A DNA stretch of 64,000 bases from Pedobacter sp. Leaf170 (GCF_920984665.1 NZ_CAKLBP010000002.1:62001-126000); one strand, 5' to 3'; positions 51,822 to 61,808 are shown, numbered from the stretch's first letter. The notes: generated from the letters alone by a model not told the origin. Numbers and translations: made by a program.

Positions 51822-52517
51822 TTAATCTCTACTTCTGCCAAAAAGCATAGAGGCATAATAGAGTAAATTGGCTAAGGCGCCTATTGCTGCAACAACATAA
51901 GTCATTGCGGCCCACCAAAGTGCATCTTTTGCTTGCGTGTTTTCTTCCTGAGTTTGCATTACGCCCTGATTATTTTTTAACCAGGCTAAAGCACGGTTAC
52001 TTGCATCAAACTCTACAGGCAGCGTAACAATACTAAATACGGTTACCAATGCTAAACCAACTACTCCAATTGCCAAAACGATTGGCGTTACAGCAAAAAC
52101 CATTAACATTACACCAATTAAAAGCACCCATTGCAGTAAGTTTGATGATATACTTACCACCGGCACCATTGTGCTGCGTAGGTTTAGCCATGAGTAAGAT
52201 TTTGCATGTTGTACAGCATGACCACATTCGTGAGCGGCAACAGCTGCTGCTGCAACGCTACGGCTGTAATAAACATCGGTACTTAAATTTACGGTTCTAT
52301 CTGATGGATTATAATGATCTGTAAGTTGTCCTTCGGTACTCATCACCTTCACATCGAATATGCCGTTATCGTGCAACATCCTTTCTGCCACTTCCTTTCC
52401 CGATAAACCTGAGCTTAATTGCATCTCGGCATATTTAGAAAACTTGTTTCTAAAGCGCCACTGCACAAACATGCTCAGCAATAATACCGGGATGATTAAT
52501 ATTAAATAAACTCCCAT
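51822..52517 (-). CDS. Neutral zinc metallopeptidase (PF04298)
   Basis: A 231-residue membrane-bound peptidase of the YugP type. One N-terminal helix, the zinc motif HECGH in AAAVAAHECGHAVQHAKSY, two further helices (about 110-165) and a C-terminal helix. Target unknown. MGVYLILIIPV at 52517 is taken as the start; an earlier in-frame start overlaps the promoter side of the divergent gene. Confidence 0.88.
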   Translation of the reverse strand: MGVYLILIIPVLLLSMFVQWRFRNKFSKYAEMQLSSGLSGKEVAERMLHDNGIFDVKVMSTEGQLTDHYNPSDRTVNLSTDVYYSRSVAAAAVAAHECGHAVQHAKSYSWLNLRSTMVPVVSISSNLLQWVLLIGVMLMVFAVTPIVLAIGVVGLALVTVFSIVTLPVEFDASNRALAWLKNNQGVMQTQEENTQAKDALWWAAMTYVVAAIGALANLLYYASMLFGRSRD

Positions 52518-52602
52518 TTTCTTTTGTGTATGTTTTTCATTTATCAATATATCAAAAAGCGATCCTATATTAAAAGACAGCATTTTTGTGCTATTTTTAA
52601 AT

Positions 52603-53739
52603 ATGAATAAGCAATTATCCTACTGGGAAAAAACTTCATTTTTTGAATTTGATATTATTGTAATTGGTAGCGGGATTGTGGGTTTAAATGCTGCAATTCA
52701 TCTAAAAATAACTGAGCCTGGATTAAAAGTAGCAATATTAGAAAGTGGCTTTTTGCCATCTGGCGCAAGTACAAAAAATGCAGGTTTTGCTTGTTTTGGT
52801 AGCATTTCTGAACTGATAGAACAAGAAAGTATTTGTGGTACTGATGCACTTTCAGAATTGATTGAAAAGCGTTGGAAAGGTTTGTTGAAACTTAGAAAGC
52901 TATTGGGCGATGAAGTTATAGATTACAACCAATTAGGCGGCTATGAGCTTTTTAAAGTTGGTGATGAAATTTTGTCTACTGAATGTGTAGTTAAAATTGA
53001 ACATTATAACAGTTTAATAAAGCATATAGTTGGCCCTGAAGCCTTCTATGTAGCTAATGAAAAAATAAATGCTTTTGGCTTTAGCAATGTTGAAAGCATT
53101 ATTGAAAACCGTTACGAAGCGCAGATTGATACCGGAAAAATGATGTTTGGGTTGATTAAATATGCGCAGCAATTAGGTGTGTTTATTTTTAATAGCTGTG
53201 AGGTTGACAGCCTTTCAACCGAAGGAAATAGACCGACTGTAAAAACCAAACAAGGTAATTTCTGCTGTAAAAAAGTAATTGTAACCACAAATGCTTTTGT
53301 AAATAAGTTAATTAAAGGTTTAGATGTTACACCCGGCCGCGGACAAGTTTTGATAACAAAGCCTATTAAAACCCTAAAAATTAAAGGAACCTTCCATTAC
53401 GATAAGGGCTATTATTATTTTAGAAATATTAATGATAGAATTTTGCTTGGCGGCGGTAGAAATCTCGATTTTAGTGCAGAAGAAACAACGGAGCTAAGTG
53501 TAACTACCAACGTTCAAAATGCTTTGGAGAAGCTTTTGAGAGAAGTTATTATACCTGAAACATCTTTTGAAATTGATTATCGCTGGAGTGGCATTATGGC
53601 ATTTGGCAAAACACTTTCACCAATAATAAGCGAAGCAATACCGAACGTTTTTTGTGCAGTTAGGTGCAACGGAATGGGCGTTGCTATGGGTAGCCAAACT
53701 GGTGAAGACGTTGCTGAAATGGTTTTAAGAAGTTTATAA
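52603..53739 (+). CDS. FAD-dependent oxidoreductase, DAO family
   Basis: A 378-residue cytoplasmic flavoenzyme. The dinucleotide motif VIGSGIVGLNAAIHL begins near residue 22; SGASTKNAGFACFG, TPGRGQVLITKP and the C-terminal GVAMGSQTGEDVAE complete the DadA/ThiO-like fold. It would oxidise an amino-acid-type substrate; which one is not clear. The ATG at 52603 is preferred over a GTG at 52588. Confidence 0.85.
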   Translation: MNKQLSYWEKTSFFEFDIIVIGSGIVGLNAAIHLKITEPGLKVAILESGFLPSGASTKNAGFACFGSISELIEQESICGTDALSELIEKRWKGLLKLRKLLGDEVIDYNQLGGYELFKVGDEILSTECVVKIEHYNSLIKHIVGPEAFYVANEKINAFGFSNVESIIENRYEAQIDTGKMMFGLIKYAQQLGVFIFNSCEVDSLSTEGNRPTVKTKQGNFCCKKVIVTTNAFVNKLIKGLDVTPGRGQVLITKPIKTLKIKGTFHYDKGYYYFRNINDRILLGGGRNLDFSAEETTELSVTTNVQNALEKLLREVIIPETSFEIDYRWSGIMAFGKTLSPIISEAIPNVFCAVRCNGMGVAMGSQTGEDVAEMVLRSL

Positions 53740-53743
53740 GGCG

Positions 53744-54583
53744 TTACTTAAAAACAATAGTTTTATTTCCGCTTACAAAAACCCGGTTCTCAAAAATCAA
53801 TTCTAAGGCTTCTAAAAGCACTTTTTTCTCTATTTCTTTACCAGCACGAACCATTTCTTTTACTCCGAAATTATGGTCGATATGTGTTGTATGTTGTGTT
53901 ATTATCGGACCCTCATCTAAATTATCGGTTACGAAATGAGCAGTTGCACCTATAATTTTTACGCCACGTTCAAAAGCTTGTTTGTATGGATTTGCACCAA
54001 TAAAGGCCGGTAAAAATGAGTGGTGAATATTTATAATTTTCCCAGCAAAATCTTTTACAAAATCCGGAGATAAAATTCTCATAAACTTTGCTAAAACGAT
54101 ATAATCAACTTCAAACTGATTGATAACTTCTTTTACTTCTGCTTCAAAAGTTGCCTTATCTTTGTTTTCGTGAGAGATGTAATGATATGGAATACCCAGA
54201 CTTTCGGTAAAATCTTTTAGTCCTTCGTAATTGCCAATTACGCATTTAACGTTTGCACCTAGGGTTTTAAACTGATTTTTAACTAAAATTTCTGCCAGAC
54301 AATGGTATTCTTTGGTAACTAAAACAGCAATCTGTTTTTCTGAATGGTTTATTAAGTTCACCTCAGCAGAATTTGGCAAACTCTCAAGCAGTTTTTCTTT
54401 TAATTTATGTGGTGCTTCTAAATCACCTGTGCAGGCAATACGAGTAAAAAAGCCTTTTTTTTCTTCATCAACAAATTCACGCATCGCTACTATATTAAGT
54501 TGATGTGCCGCCAATACACGCGTAATGTTTGTAACTAAACCAACTTTATCGGGGCATGAAATTAAGATTGTTAATTCGCTCAT
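53744..54583 (-). CDS. purU: Formyltetrahydrofolate deformylase
   Basis: A 279-residue enzyme that hydrolyses 10-formyl-THF to formate and THF, feeding PurT and balancing one-carbon pools. An N-terminal ACT domain (about 1-80, ILISCPDKVGLVTNITRVL) precedes the formyltransferase domain with NIHHSFLPAFIGANPY, HFVTDNLDEGPIITQ, all active-site residues present. Converges with the FAD oxidoreductase, 4 bases apart. Confidence 0.95.
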   Translation of the reverse strand: MSELTILISCPDKVGLVTNITRVLAAHQLNIVAMREFVDEEKKGFFTRIACTGDLEAPHKLKEKLLESLPNSAEVNLINHSEKQIAVLVTKEYHCLAEILVKNQFKTLGANVKCVIGNYEGLKDFTESLGIPYHYISHENKDKATFEAEVKEVINQFEVDYIVLAKFMRILSPDFVKDFAGKIINIHHSFLPAFIGANPYKQAFERGVKIIGATAHFVTDNLDEGPIITQHTTHIDHNFGVKEMVRAGKEIEKKVLLEALELIFENRVFVSGNKTIVFK

Positions 54584-54739
54584 TATTTTATTATGAAAAT
54601 CAATTATAATAAAACAAAGCCACAGATTAGCAGATTAATGATTTTTAAAGGAATATAAATGTAAATGCTTAGTAACATTAAGCAAATTATTTTGGCAAAA
54701 TAGTTTTTATTTGAGATTTTTACTAAAATTTTTATCAAA

Positions 54740-56113
54740 ATGGATGTAACTGGAATTATTTTATTAGTTGTTATTCTTCTCGTATTAATACTTTTATTTT
54801 TAAAAAAGCCACAAACTTCAATTCCATTAATTTCTTTAGAAGACTTTGAGAAATTAAAAACAGAGAACGAATCTTTAAAAATTGCTTTGGCTAAAGCCGA
54901 CGAACGTGCCTCTAATTTAGTTGTAGAAAAAGAGCACATAACTTTATTACTAAAGCAAGAGCAACAAAGGTTAATTGAGGAGTTGCAAATGGAGCGGGAT
55001 AGACTTGCTGATGCTAACCGCGAACTGGAAGGCACACGTTCTTTTTATCAGGCCGAAAAAGAAAAACTTGCTGCTCAACAATTGAGTTTGGACCAAAATC
55101 AGGAAAAGTTTAACAAAGATTTTGAGCTGATTGCCAATAAAATTTTAGAAGAAAAATCTATACGTTTTGTAGAACAAAACAGAACCAATCTGGATTTAAT
55201 TTTGAATCCATTAAAAGAAAATATTAAGGCTTTTGAGGAAAAGGTAGAAAAGGTTTATAAAGCTGAATCGGATGAACGAAATATTTTAAAAGGCGTAATT
55301 TCAGAGCTTCAGATACAAAGCAAACTTATTCAGGAAGATGCCAATAATTTAACCAAGGCTTTAAAAGGAGATAGTAAAAAGCAAGGCAATTGGGGCGAAG
55401 TTATTTTAGAAAAGGTTTTGGAACGTTCGGGTTTGGTGAGGGATCAGGAATATCGCATTCAGGCTTCGCTTATATCCGCCGAAGGCGGAAGATACCAACC
55501 AGACGTAGTTATTGATTTGCCAGACGGTAAACATCTTGTTGTTGATGCTAAGGTGAGTTTGGTTGCTTATGAACGTTCTGTATCAGCTGAAACCGATGAA
55601 GAGCGTGAAGGTTATGTAAAACAGCATTTAGCTTCTATTAAAAATCATATTCAGGAATTATCTTCAAAAAATTACCAGGATTTATATAAAATTAATTCGC
55701 CAGATTTTGTTTTACTATTTGTTCCGATTGAATCATCGTTCAGTATTGCGGTACAAAAAGATGCAGAACTTTTCAATTTTGCATGGGATAGAAAGGTTGT
55801 TATTGTGAGTCCATCAACACTGTTGGCTACTTTACGCACCATTGCCAGTATGTGGAAACAGGAACGACAGAATAGAAATGTACTAGAAATTGCCCGCTTA
55901 AGCGGAAGCATGTACGATAAGTTTGTTGGCTTTATTTCGGATATGGAAACGATTGGTAAGCACATCAAAAACGGTCAGGACGCATATGATAAAGCCATAA
56001 ATAAATTATCAGATGGTTCAGGAAATTTGGTAAATACCTCAGAAAAAATTAAGAAACTTGGCGCTAAGGCTACTAAACAGATAGATGGGAAGTATTTGGA
56101 TGAGGAGTTGTAA
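54740..56113 (+). CDS. rmuC: DNA recombination protein RmuC
   Basis: A 457-residue protein: an N-terminal membrane helix (6-24), a coiled coil (about 35-150) and the RmuC nuclease-like domain (about 180-400) with GNWGEVILEKVLERSGL and the PD-(D/E)xK-like core LPDGKHLVVDAKVSLVAYE. It limits inversions at short inverted repeats in E. coli. A perfect family A inverted repeat follows its stop by 7 bases. Confidence 0.93.
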   Translation: MDVTGIILLVVILLVLILLFLKKPQTSIPLISLEDFEKLKTENESLKIALAKADERASNLVVEKEHITLLLKQEQQRLIEELQMERDRLADANRELEGTRSFYQAEKEKLAAQQLSLDQNQEKFNKDFELIANKILEEKSIRFVEQNRTNLDLILNPLKENIKAFEEKVEKVYKAESDERNILKGVISELQIQSKLIQEDANNLTKALKGDSKKQGNWGEVILEKVLERSGLVRDQEYRIQASLISAEGGRYQPDVVIDLPDGKHLVVDAKVSLVAYERSVSAETDEEREGYVKQHLASIKNHIQELSSKNYQDLYKINSPDFVLLFVPIESSFSIAVQKDAELFNFAWDRKVVIVSPSTLLATLRTIASMWKQERQNRNVLEIARLSGSMYDKFVGFISDMETIGKHIKNGQDAYDKAINKLSDGSGNLVNTSEKIKKLGAKATKQIDGKYLDEEL

Positions 56114-56120
56114 GAAAAAT

Positions 56121-56200
56121 CGTCATTGCGAGGCACGAAGCAATCTCTCAAAGCTATTGCCATTGATAATATTAAGATTGCTTCGTGCCTCGCAATGACG
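56121..56200. repeat. Family A inverted repeat, 26-bp perfect arms
   Basis: CGTCATTGCGAGGCACGAAG... (56121-56146) and its exact inverse (56175-56200) with a 28-base spacer. Between the convergent rmuC and thiL genes. Confidence 0.85.
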
Positions 56201-56228
56201 ACCGTGTTATTATTTTTTTTATATCTAC

Positions 56229-57269
56229 TTACTTATTAAAAGCATTCCAGCCTTGCGCTTTCAACTCATGAACGTTATCTGATTTTGAAACCATTTTGCA
56301 ACCCGAATTTTTATCAGTAACATGACCAATTACTGTAATGTCCACATCGTGTTTCAGTTTTTTATAATCATCCTGACTGATGGTAAACAATAATTCATAA
56401 TCTTCGCCGCCACTTAAAGCACAAACCGTTGGGTCTAATCCTAGTTCTCTAGCGGTTTCGTAAGTCATTGGGTCGAGTGGAATTTTTTCCTCGTAAATTG
56501 TAATTCCTTTATCGCTTTGCGTTGCCAAGTGCAAGATTTCAGAAGCTAAACCATCCGAAACATCAATCATCGAAGTTGGTTTAATATTCATATCTTCAAG
56601 TAAAGCTACAATATCCATCCTAGCTTCCGGTTTCAATTGTCTTTCGATGATGTAATCTTTTCCTTCTAGATCGGGTTGGATTTGAGGATTTTCAAGATAA
56701 ATTAATTTTTCTCTTTCGAGGATTTGTAAGCCCACGTAAGCGCCACCTAAATCGCCAGAAACACATAATAAATCATTTTCTTGGGCGCCGTTTCTGTAGA
56801 CTACTTTATCAGCATAAACATAACCAATACTTGTAATACTGATGACTAAACCTTGCTTACTCGATGAAGTATCACCCCCAATTAAATCGATATTATATTT
56901 ATTGCAAGCCAGCTCAATGCCTTTGTAAATTTCTTCCACTGCCTCTAATGGAAATTTACTTGATAAACCTATTGATACAGTAATTTGGCTTGCCTTACCA
57001 TTCATTGCATAAATATCACTCAAATTTACCTGAACGGCCTTATAACCTAAATGCATTAAAGGCACATAGGCTAAATCAAAATGAATACCTTCTAACAATA
57101 AATCGGTAGAAATAAGTGTTTGTTTTCCTTTTGAATCTAAAACGGCTGCATCATCACCAATTCCTTTTACAGAATAATCATTTTTTATTTTAAAATTAGT
57201 AGTAAGGTGTTTTATCAAGCCAAATTCACCCAATTCATTTATATCTGTGCGTTCTTTATTTTCAAACAT
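56229..57269 (-). CDS. thiL: Thiamine-monophosphate kinase
   Basis: A 346-residue cytoplasmic enzyme that phosphorylates thiamine phosphate to the active diphosphate. AIR-synthase fold: GIGDDAAVL, TDLLLEGIHFDLAY, DIYAMNGKASQITVSIGLS, GGDTSSSKQGLVISIT, DVSDGLASEILHL, SGGEDYELLF. The symporter gene lies 90 bases upstream on the same strand, with a family B repeat between. Confidence 0.95.
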   Translation of the reverse strand: MFENKERTDINELGEFGLIKHLTTNFKIKNDYSVKGIGDDAAVLDSKGKQTLISTDLLLEGIHFDLAYVPLMHLGYKAVQVNLSDIYAMNGKASQITVSIGLSSKFPLEAVEEIYKGIELACNKYNIDLIGGDTSSSKQGLVISITSIGYVYADKVVYRNGAQENDLLCVSGDLGGAYVGLQILEREKLIYLENPQIQPDLEGKDYIIERQLKPEARMDIVALLEDMNIKPTSMIDVSDGLASEILHLATQSDKGITIYEEKIPLDPMTYETARELGLDPTVCALSGGEDYELLFTISQDDYKKLKHDVDITVIGHVTDKNSGCKMVSKSDNVHELKAQGWNAFNK

Positions 57270-57329
57270 ATTTTTACATTTTGTAATATAAGGGCAAGGC
57301 CCTAGATTTTATTTTAAGTTATAAGCAAA

Positions 57330-57354
57330 TTCTTCGACAAGCTCAGGATGACAA
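57330..57354. repeat. Family B repeat
   Basis: TTCTTCGACAAGCTCAGGAT followed by GACAA, in the thiL-symporter gap. Confidence 0.65.
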
Positions 57355-57359
57355 TTTAA

Positions 57360-58592
57360 CTATGATAATTTACTTTCCATCCAATTCTTACCTTCTGTAA
57401 ATCTGGCAATTAGCATGGCTGCAACATTATCACCTGTTGCATTTAACAGCGTAGCCATTGGGTCTACCAAAGTTCCAATAATCATTGCTGGTGGTAAAGC
57501 TTCAGGTGGTAATTGGTAGGCAGAAATCATTAGTAATTCTCCAATATATCCACCATTTGGTATGCCACCCTCAACAATACTTACCAAAACAGTAATCCCC
57601 AAAGCCAACAAAATAGTATCTACACTAGTTAAATCTTTGCCAAAAATTGCAAAAACAACTGCTATTTTAACAATAGAGCTTATACTAGAACCATCTTTGT
57701 GCAAGGTTGAACCTAAGGGGATAGTAACATTGGTAATGTAAGCCGGAACACCCATTTTTGATGCTCCTTCTAAATTTGCAGGAATCGTTGCAATACTGCT
57801 GCATGTACCTACAGATGTTAAAGAAGGTACTATGTTGTTCTTCCAGAATATTTTTATTGCTTTAAAACCTCCTGCAACAAAAGCGTATAATGTAAAAAAA
57901 ACAATGAAATAAAATGCCCCAACACCATAATATAAACCCAAAGCTTTTGCATAAGTACCGAAAAGTTGTGGTCCGAAAACACCAACCTGGTATGCAAAAT
58001 ACGCTCCTAAACCAATCGGTCCTAGTTTCATTATCAAGATGATGAGCTTTTTCATCACCTCATTCCCGGATACTAAAAAGTTTTTAAAGCCTTCGCCTTC
58101 TTTTCCTGAATATAGTGTTGAGAAACCAACCAAAACTGAAAAAATAATTAGGGCAAGCATATTCTTCCGACTACCAATTTCGTAGAATTCACCAACTGTT
58201 AAAAGTTGCGTCATTTGCCCGCCAAAAGATTGAATCTTTTCATTTTCAAGTGGTAATGTATTGTTTCCAAGTTCCTGATGAATTGGAAAAACCCAGGTGG
58301 CCGCCAAGGTTAAAACAGCCGAAATTAAAATTGTAGATAAGAAAACAAGCACCATTATGGTTAAAAGTTTTCCTAATTTTTTTGAACGGTCTATGTTTGC
58401 AATGGCAGATGAAACCGCAAAAAATACTAAAGGAATTACCGCTGTAAATAACAGGTTTAAAAATATATCTCCTAGTGGTTTTATACGCTCAACGCTTTTT
58501 CCAAAAATTAAGCCCACAATACTACCTACTGTTATACCGAGTAGTAGCCAAAGCAGACCTGAGTAATTTTTAAGAATTTCTGTTATTTTCAT
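57360..58592 (-). CDS. Dicarboxylate/amino acid:cation symporter
   Basis: A 410-residue inner-membrane transporter of the DAACS family (PF00375). Eight membrane helices with the two reentrant hairpins: SVGTCSSIATIPANLE (serine-rich HP1) and GIPNGGYIGELLMISAYQLPPEA (HP2), and the substrate helix MIIGTLVDPMATLLNATGDNVAAMLIAR. Takes up aspartate, glutamate or C4-dicarboxylates with Na+ or H+. Confidence 0.93.
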   Translation of the reverse strand: MKITEILKNYSGLLWLLLGITVGSIVGLIFGKSVERIKPLGDIFLNLLFTAVIPLVFFAVSSAIANIDRSKKLGKLLTIMVLVFLSTILISAVLTLAATWVFPIHQELGNNTLPLENEKIQSFGGQMTQLLTVGEFYEIGSRKNMLALIIFSVLVGFSTLYSGKEGEGFKNFLVSGNEVMKKLIILIMKLGPIGLGAYFAYQVGVFGPQLFGTYAKALGLYYGVGAFYFIVFFTLYAFVAGGFKAIKIFWKNNIVPSLTSVGTCSSIATIPANLEGASKMGVPAYITNVTIPLGSTLHKDGSSISSIVKIAVVFAIFGKDLTSVDTILLALGITVLVSIVEGGIPNGGYIGELLMISAYQLPPEALPPAMIIGTLVDPMATLLNATGDNVAAMLIARFTEGKNWMESKLS

Positions 58593-58604
58593 ATAATTAG
58601 CTTT

Positions 58605-58665
58605 CCGTCATTGCGAGGAACGAAGCAATCTCATTAGTAGATTGCTTCGTTCCTCGCAATGACGG
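58605..58665. repeat. Family A inverted repeat, 27-bp perfect arms
   Basis: CCGTCATTGCGAGGAACGAA... (58605-58631) and its exact inverse (58639-58665) around a 7-base loop. It lies between nadA and the symporter gene, both on the minus strand, where a strong terminator hairpin would make sense for nadA. Confidence 0.88.
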
Positions 58666-58672
58666 TTTCATT

Positions 58673-59668
58673 TTATAATCCCAATTCTGCTGAAATATCT
58701 AGCATTCTTTGAATCGGTTTACGAGCTTGTTCAATAATATGTTCAGGCACAGTTACTTCGGGCGAACTATTTTTCAAACATAAATATAGCTTTTCTAAAG
58801 TATTTCGTTTCATGTAAGGGCAATCATTACAAGCGCAACTATTATTTGGTGGTGCAGGTATAAATGTTTTATCCGGACAAGCTTTTTCCATTTGGTGGAT
58901 AATTCCACTTTCTGTAGCTACAATAAATTCTGTAGCCGGGTTGCTGATAGAATATTTTAACAATCCAGTGGTAGAACCAATATAATCGGCCATTCTTAAA
59001 ACAGGTTCTTCACATTCTGGGTGTGCAATAAATTTAGCATTTGGATGGCGTTCTTTGAGCTTTGTTATTTTCTCCTGAGAAAAAATTTCATGAACCATAC
59101 AAGCTCCATTCCATAGAACCAAATCTCTACCCGTTTTTTTTGCAACCCATGCTCCTAAATTTCTATCCGGCCCAAAAATTATTTTCTGGTCTTTAGGCAA
59201 ACTTTCTACAATTTGAACAGCATTTGTACTCGTACATACAATATCACTTAAAGCTTTTAATTCAGCTGTACAATTTACGTAGGTAATCACCAGATGATCT
59301 GGATATTTTTCCTTAAACTTTTTAAATAAGTGAGGCGGACAACTATCTGCCAAAGAACAACCAGCTTTAACATCAGGTAATAAAACTTTTTTATTTGGCG
59401 ATAAAATCTTCGCCGTTTCTGCCATAAAATGCACACCAGCAAATACAATTACTTCGGCATCTGTTTTAGCAGCTTCTTGAGATAAGCCTAAACTATCGCC
59501 AATGTAATCTGCTATATCCTGAATATCAGGCTCTTGGTAATAATGAGCCAGGATAATTGCATTCTTCTCTTTCTTTAATTTTTCTATTTCTGCAAATAAA
59601 TCAAGTGTTGGGTCGATATCTTCCTCAACAAATCCTTTTATATTTATTTCTTCTAAGGTATCCATCAT
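58673..59668 (-). CDS. nadA: Quinolinate synthase
   Basis: A 331-residue cytoplasmic [4Fe-4S] enzyme that condenses iminoaspartate with dihydroxyacetone phosphate to quinolinate. Cluster cysteines are in [17 protein letters not shown] and [34 protein letters not shown] marks the first of its three repeated domains. Divergent from nadB across a 451-base gap. A TATCTTTG promoter box lies 38 bases upstream. Confidence 0.96.
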   Translation of the reverse strand: MMDTLEEINIKGFVEEDIDPTLDLFAEIEKLKKEKNAIILAHYYQEPDIQDIADYIGDSLGLSQEAAKTDAEVIVFAGVHFMAETAKILSPNKKVLLPDVKAGCSLADSCPPHLFKKFKEKYPDHLVITYVNCTAELKALSDIVCTSTNAVQIVESLPKDQKIIFGPDRNLGAWVAKKTGRDLVLWNGACMVHEIFSQEKITKLKERHPNAKFIAHPECEEPVLRMADYIGSTTGLLKYSISNPATEFIVATESGIIHQMEKACPDKTFIPAPPNNSCACNDCPYMKRNTLEKLYLCLKNSSPEVTVPEHIIEQARKPIQRMLDISAELGL

Positions 59669-60119
59669 CTTTTAACAATTATTTTATTTGGTTTTGAAGC
59701 TTGCTCAAAGATAGCAGTTTCCACATCTCAATAATTAATAAGTATTTTAAATAAATAGATCTTGTTTGTTTATTAGTGTGTTAGTATTGTTGGCAAGTTT
59801 CGTAAAATTATTCTTTTATGTAAGTTGTTAATCGTTTACTAACATTTAGATTACATTTTTGTAATATCATAAGATTGATATTCAGCACTATCAAAAACAG
59901 CTTCAAATTTTATCAATATTGGAATGTTAATTGTTTATAAGTGTGTGAAAAGTTAATTACTTGTACAAAGGTGCTCAAAAATTACCTAAAAGATTGTGGC
60001 AAATTGTCTTTTTAGAGTAGCTTTAAACATTCAAATTTATTTGTTAGCATAATTTAGACATAGAGTTAACACTTATTAAATATTTGTTAACATAGTGGAT
60101 AAAGTAAAAGTTTTTATTG
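59669..60119. promoter_or_regulatory. nadA-nadB divergent control region
   Basis: A 451-base AT-rich gap with no gene. On the minus strand TATCTTTG (59706-59713) is a good -7 box for nadA. Copies of a TGTTAACA-like word occur at 60042-60049 (TGTTAGCA), 60064-60071 (AGTTAACA) and 60085-60092 (TGTTAACA), plus TGTTA-N9-TAACA at 59826-59844. They could be operator sites of a NAD-responsive regulator. Confidence 0.5.
59706..59713 (-). promoter_or_regulatory. -7 promoter element of nadA
   Basis: TATCTTTG on the minus strand, a full match to TAnnTTTG, 38 bases before the ATG. A TTG lies 15 bases further upstream, slightly close for a -33 element. Confidence 0.5.
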
Positions 60120-61706
60120 ATGAGAAAAGTTGATTTTCTGGTAATAGGTTCAGGTATAGCGGGTTTAAGTTTTGCACTTAAGGCGGCTAAGTATGGTAAG
60201 GTTTTAATTGTTACTAAATCTAACGAGGATGAATCTAACACAAAATATGCTCAGGGTGGCGTGGCTGTTGTTGTAGATAAAGATGATTCTTTTGAAAAAC
60301 ATATAGAAGATACGCTGATTGCAGGCGATGGTTTATGCGATAAAAAAATTGTAGAAATCGTTGTAAAAGAAGGACCTCAGCGTATACAGGAGATTATTGA
60401 CTATGGTATTAACTTCGATAAAGACAACTCTGGTTTTTACGATTTAGCTAAAGAAGGTGGTCATTCAGAGCATCGTGTTTTGCACTATAAAGACATCACC
60501 GGATACGAAATTGAAAGGGTTTTGCTACAGGAAATTCATGAAAATCCTAACATAGAGATATTAACACATTACTTTGCATTGGAGTTGATCACTCAACATC
60601 ACCTTGGTGAGTTTGTTGATAAACGTACTGAAGATATTAACTGTTACGGTATATATGCCTTTAACACAGAGCTTAACGATGTGGAAAAGATTTTAGCAAA
60701 GGTTACAGTTATGGCTTCAGGTGGTGCCGGACATGTATATTCTGCTACCACAAATCCGGTAATTGCTACAGGTGATGGTATGGCAATGGTTTACCGTGCA
60801 AAAGGAAAAGTTAGAAATATGGAATTTATTCAGTTCCATCCAACAGCTTTATATCATCCAGGAGAATATCCATCATTCTTAATATCTGAAGCTGTTCGCG
60901 GTTTTGGTGGTGTGCTTCGCCGTAAAAATGGTGAAGAATTTATGCATGAATATGATGAGCGCAAATCTTTAGCGCCACGTGATATTGTAGCCAGAGCTGT
61001 TGATAATGAAATGAAAAAATCTGGTGATGATTTTGTTTTTCTGGACATCACAATGCGTAAGAAAGCGGATATTTTAAAACATTTTCCTAATATTTATGCT
61101 AAGTGTTTATCAATTGGTATTGATATGACGAAGGATTACATTCCGGTTACACCAGCATCGCACTATATGTGTGGCGGTATTTTAGTTGATGAATATGGTC
61201 GTTCATCTATTAAAAACCTGTATGCTTGTGGCGAATGTTCATCTACAGGTTTACATGGCGCCAATCGCTTGGCTTCAAATTCTTTATTAGAAGCGACCGT
61301 TTTTGCACATAGAATATATCAGGATGCAGTAGAAAATTTCAAGAATAACATTATACCAGATAATATACCAGAGTGGGATTCTAAAGGTGTCACACAAATT
61401 AATGAAGATGTATTGGTAACCCATAACCTTCGTGAATTGCAAAAGATTATGGGCGATTATGTGGGTATCGTTCGCTCTGATTTTCGTTTAGAAAGGGCAC
61501 ACCGACGTTTATTTCTAATCCATCAGGAAACAGAAGAGTTTTATAAAAAGAATAAAGTTTCCGTTAAGCTTTGTGAGCTAAGAAATGTAATCCAAACTGC
61601 TTATTTGGTTATTAAATCGGCAATGCAACGTAAAGAGAGTAGGGGTTTGCATTTTACTACTGATTATCCAATTCATGCTAATGAACTGATTGATACTGTA
61701 TTTTAG
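60120..61706 (+). CDS. nadB: L-aspartate oxidase
   Basis: A 528-residue FAD enzyme that oxidises aspartate to iminoaspartate, the substrate of NadA. FAD motif VIGSGIAGLSFALKA at residues 9-23, then SNTKYAQGGVAVV, QFHPTALYHPGE, the RGFGGVLRRKNGEEFM segment, and ASHYMCGGILVDEYGRSSIKNLYACGE. C-terminal helical domain intact. The start at ATG 60120 is the first with the FAD motif at normal distance. Confidence 0.96.
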   Translation: MRKVDFLVIGSGIAGLSFALKAAKYGKVLIVTKSNEDESNTKYAQGGVAVVVDKDDSFEKHIEDTLIAGDGLCDKKIVEIVVKEGPQRIQEIIDYGINFDKDNSGFYDLAKEGGHSEHRVLHYKDITGYEIERVLLQEIHENPNIEILTHYFALELITQHHLGEFVDKRTEDINCYGIYAFNTELNDVEKILAKVTVMASGGAGHVYSATTNPVIATGDGMAMVYRAKGKVRNMEFIQFHPTALYHPGEYPSFLISEAVRGFGGVLRRKNGEEFMHEYDERKSLAPRDIVARAVDNEMKKSGDDFVFLDITMRKKADILKHFPNIYAKCLSIGIDMTKDYIPVTPASHYMCGGILVDEYGRSSIKNLYACGECSSTGLHGANRLASNSLLEATVFAHRIYQDAVENFKNNIIPDNIPEWDSKGVTQINEDVLVTHNLRELQKIMGDYVGIVRSDFRLERAHRRLFLIHQETEEFYKKNKVSVKLCELRNVIQTAYLVIKSAMQRKESRGLHFTTDYPIHANELIDTVF

Positions 61707-61714
61707 CACTTTTT

Positions 61715-61768
61715 CATGCTGAGCCTGTCGAAGCAAACTCATAGGTCTTCGACAAGCTCTGATTTACA
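61715..61768. repeat. Inverted pair of family B elements
   Basis: CATGCTGAGCCTGTCGAAG and CTTCGACAAGCTCTGATTTA face each other after nadB; they may form a terminator-like hairpin. Confidence 0.6.
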
Positions 61769-61808
61769 ATTATTTATTACATTCCATTTTACATCTTACA
61801 TTTTAATT

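Noticed and set aside
57270..57359. TPP riboswitch before thiL
   Set aside because: The gap is only 90 bases, holds a family B repeat and lacks the conserved CUGAGA and ACCUGA-type boxes.
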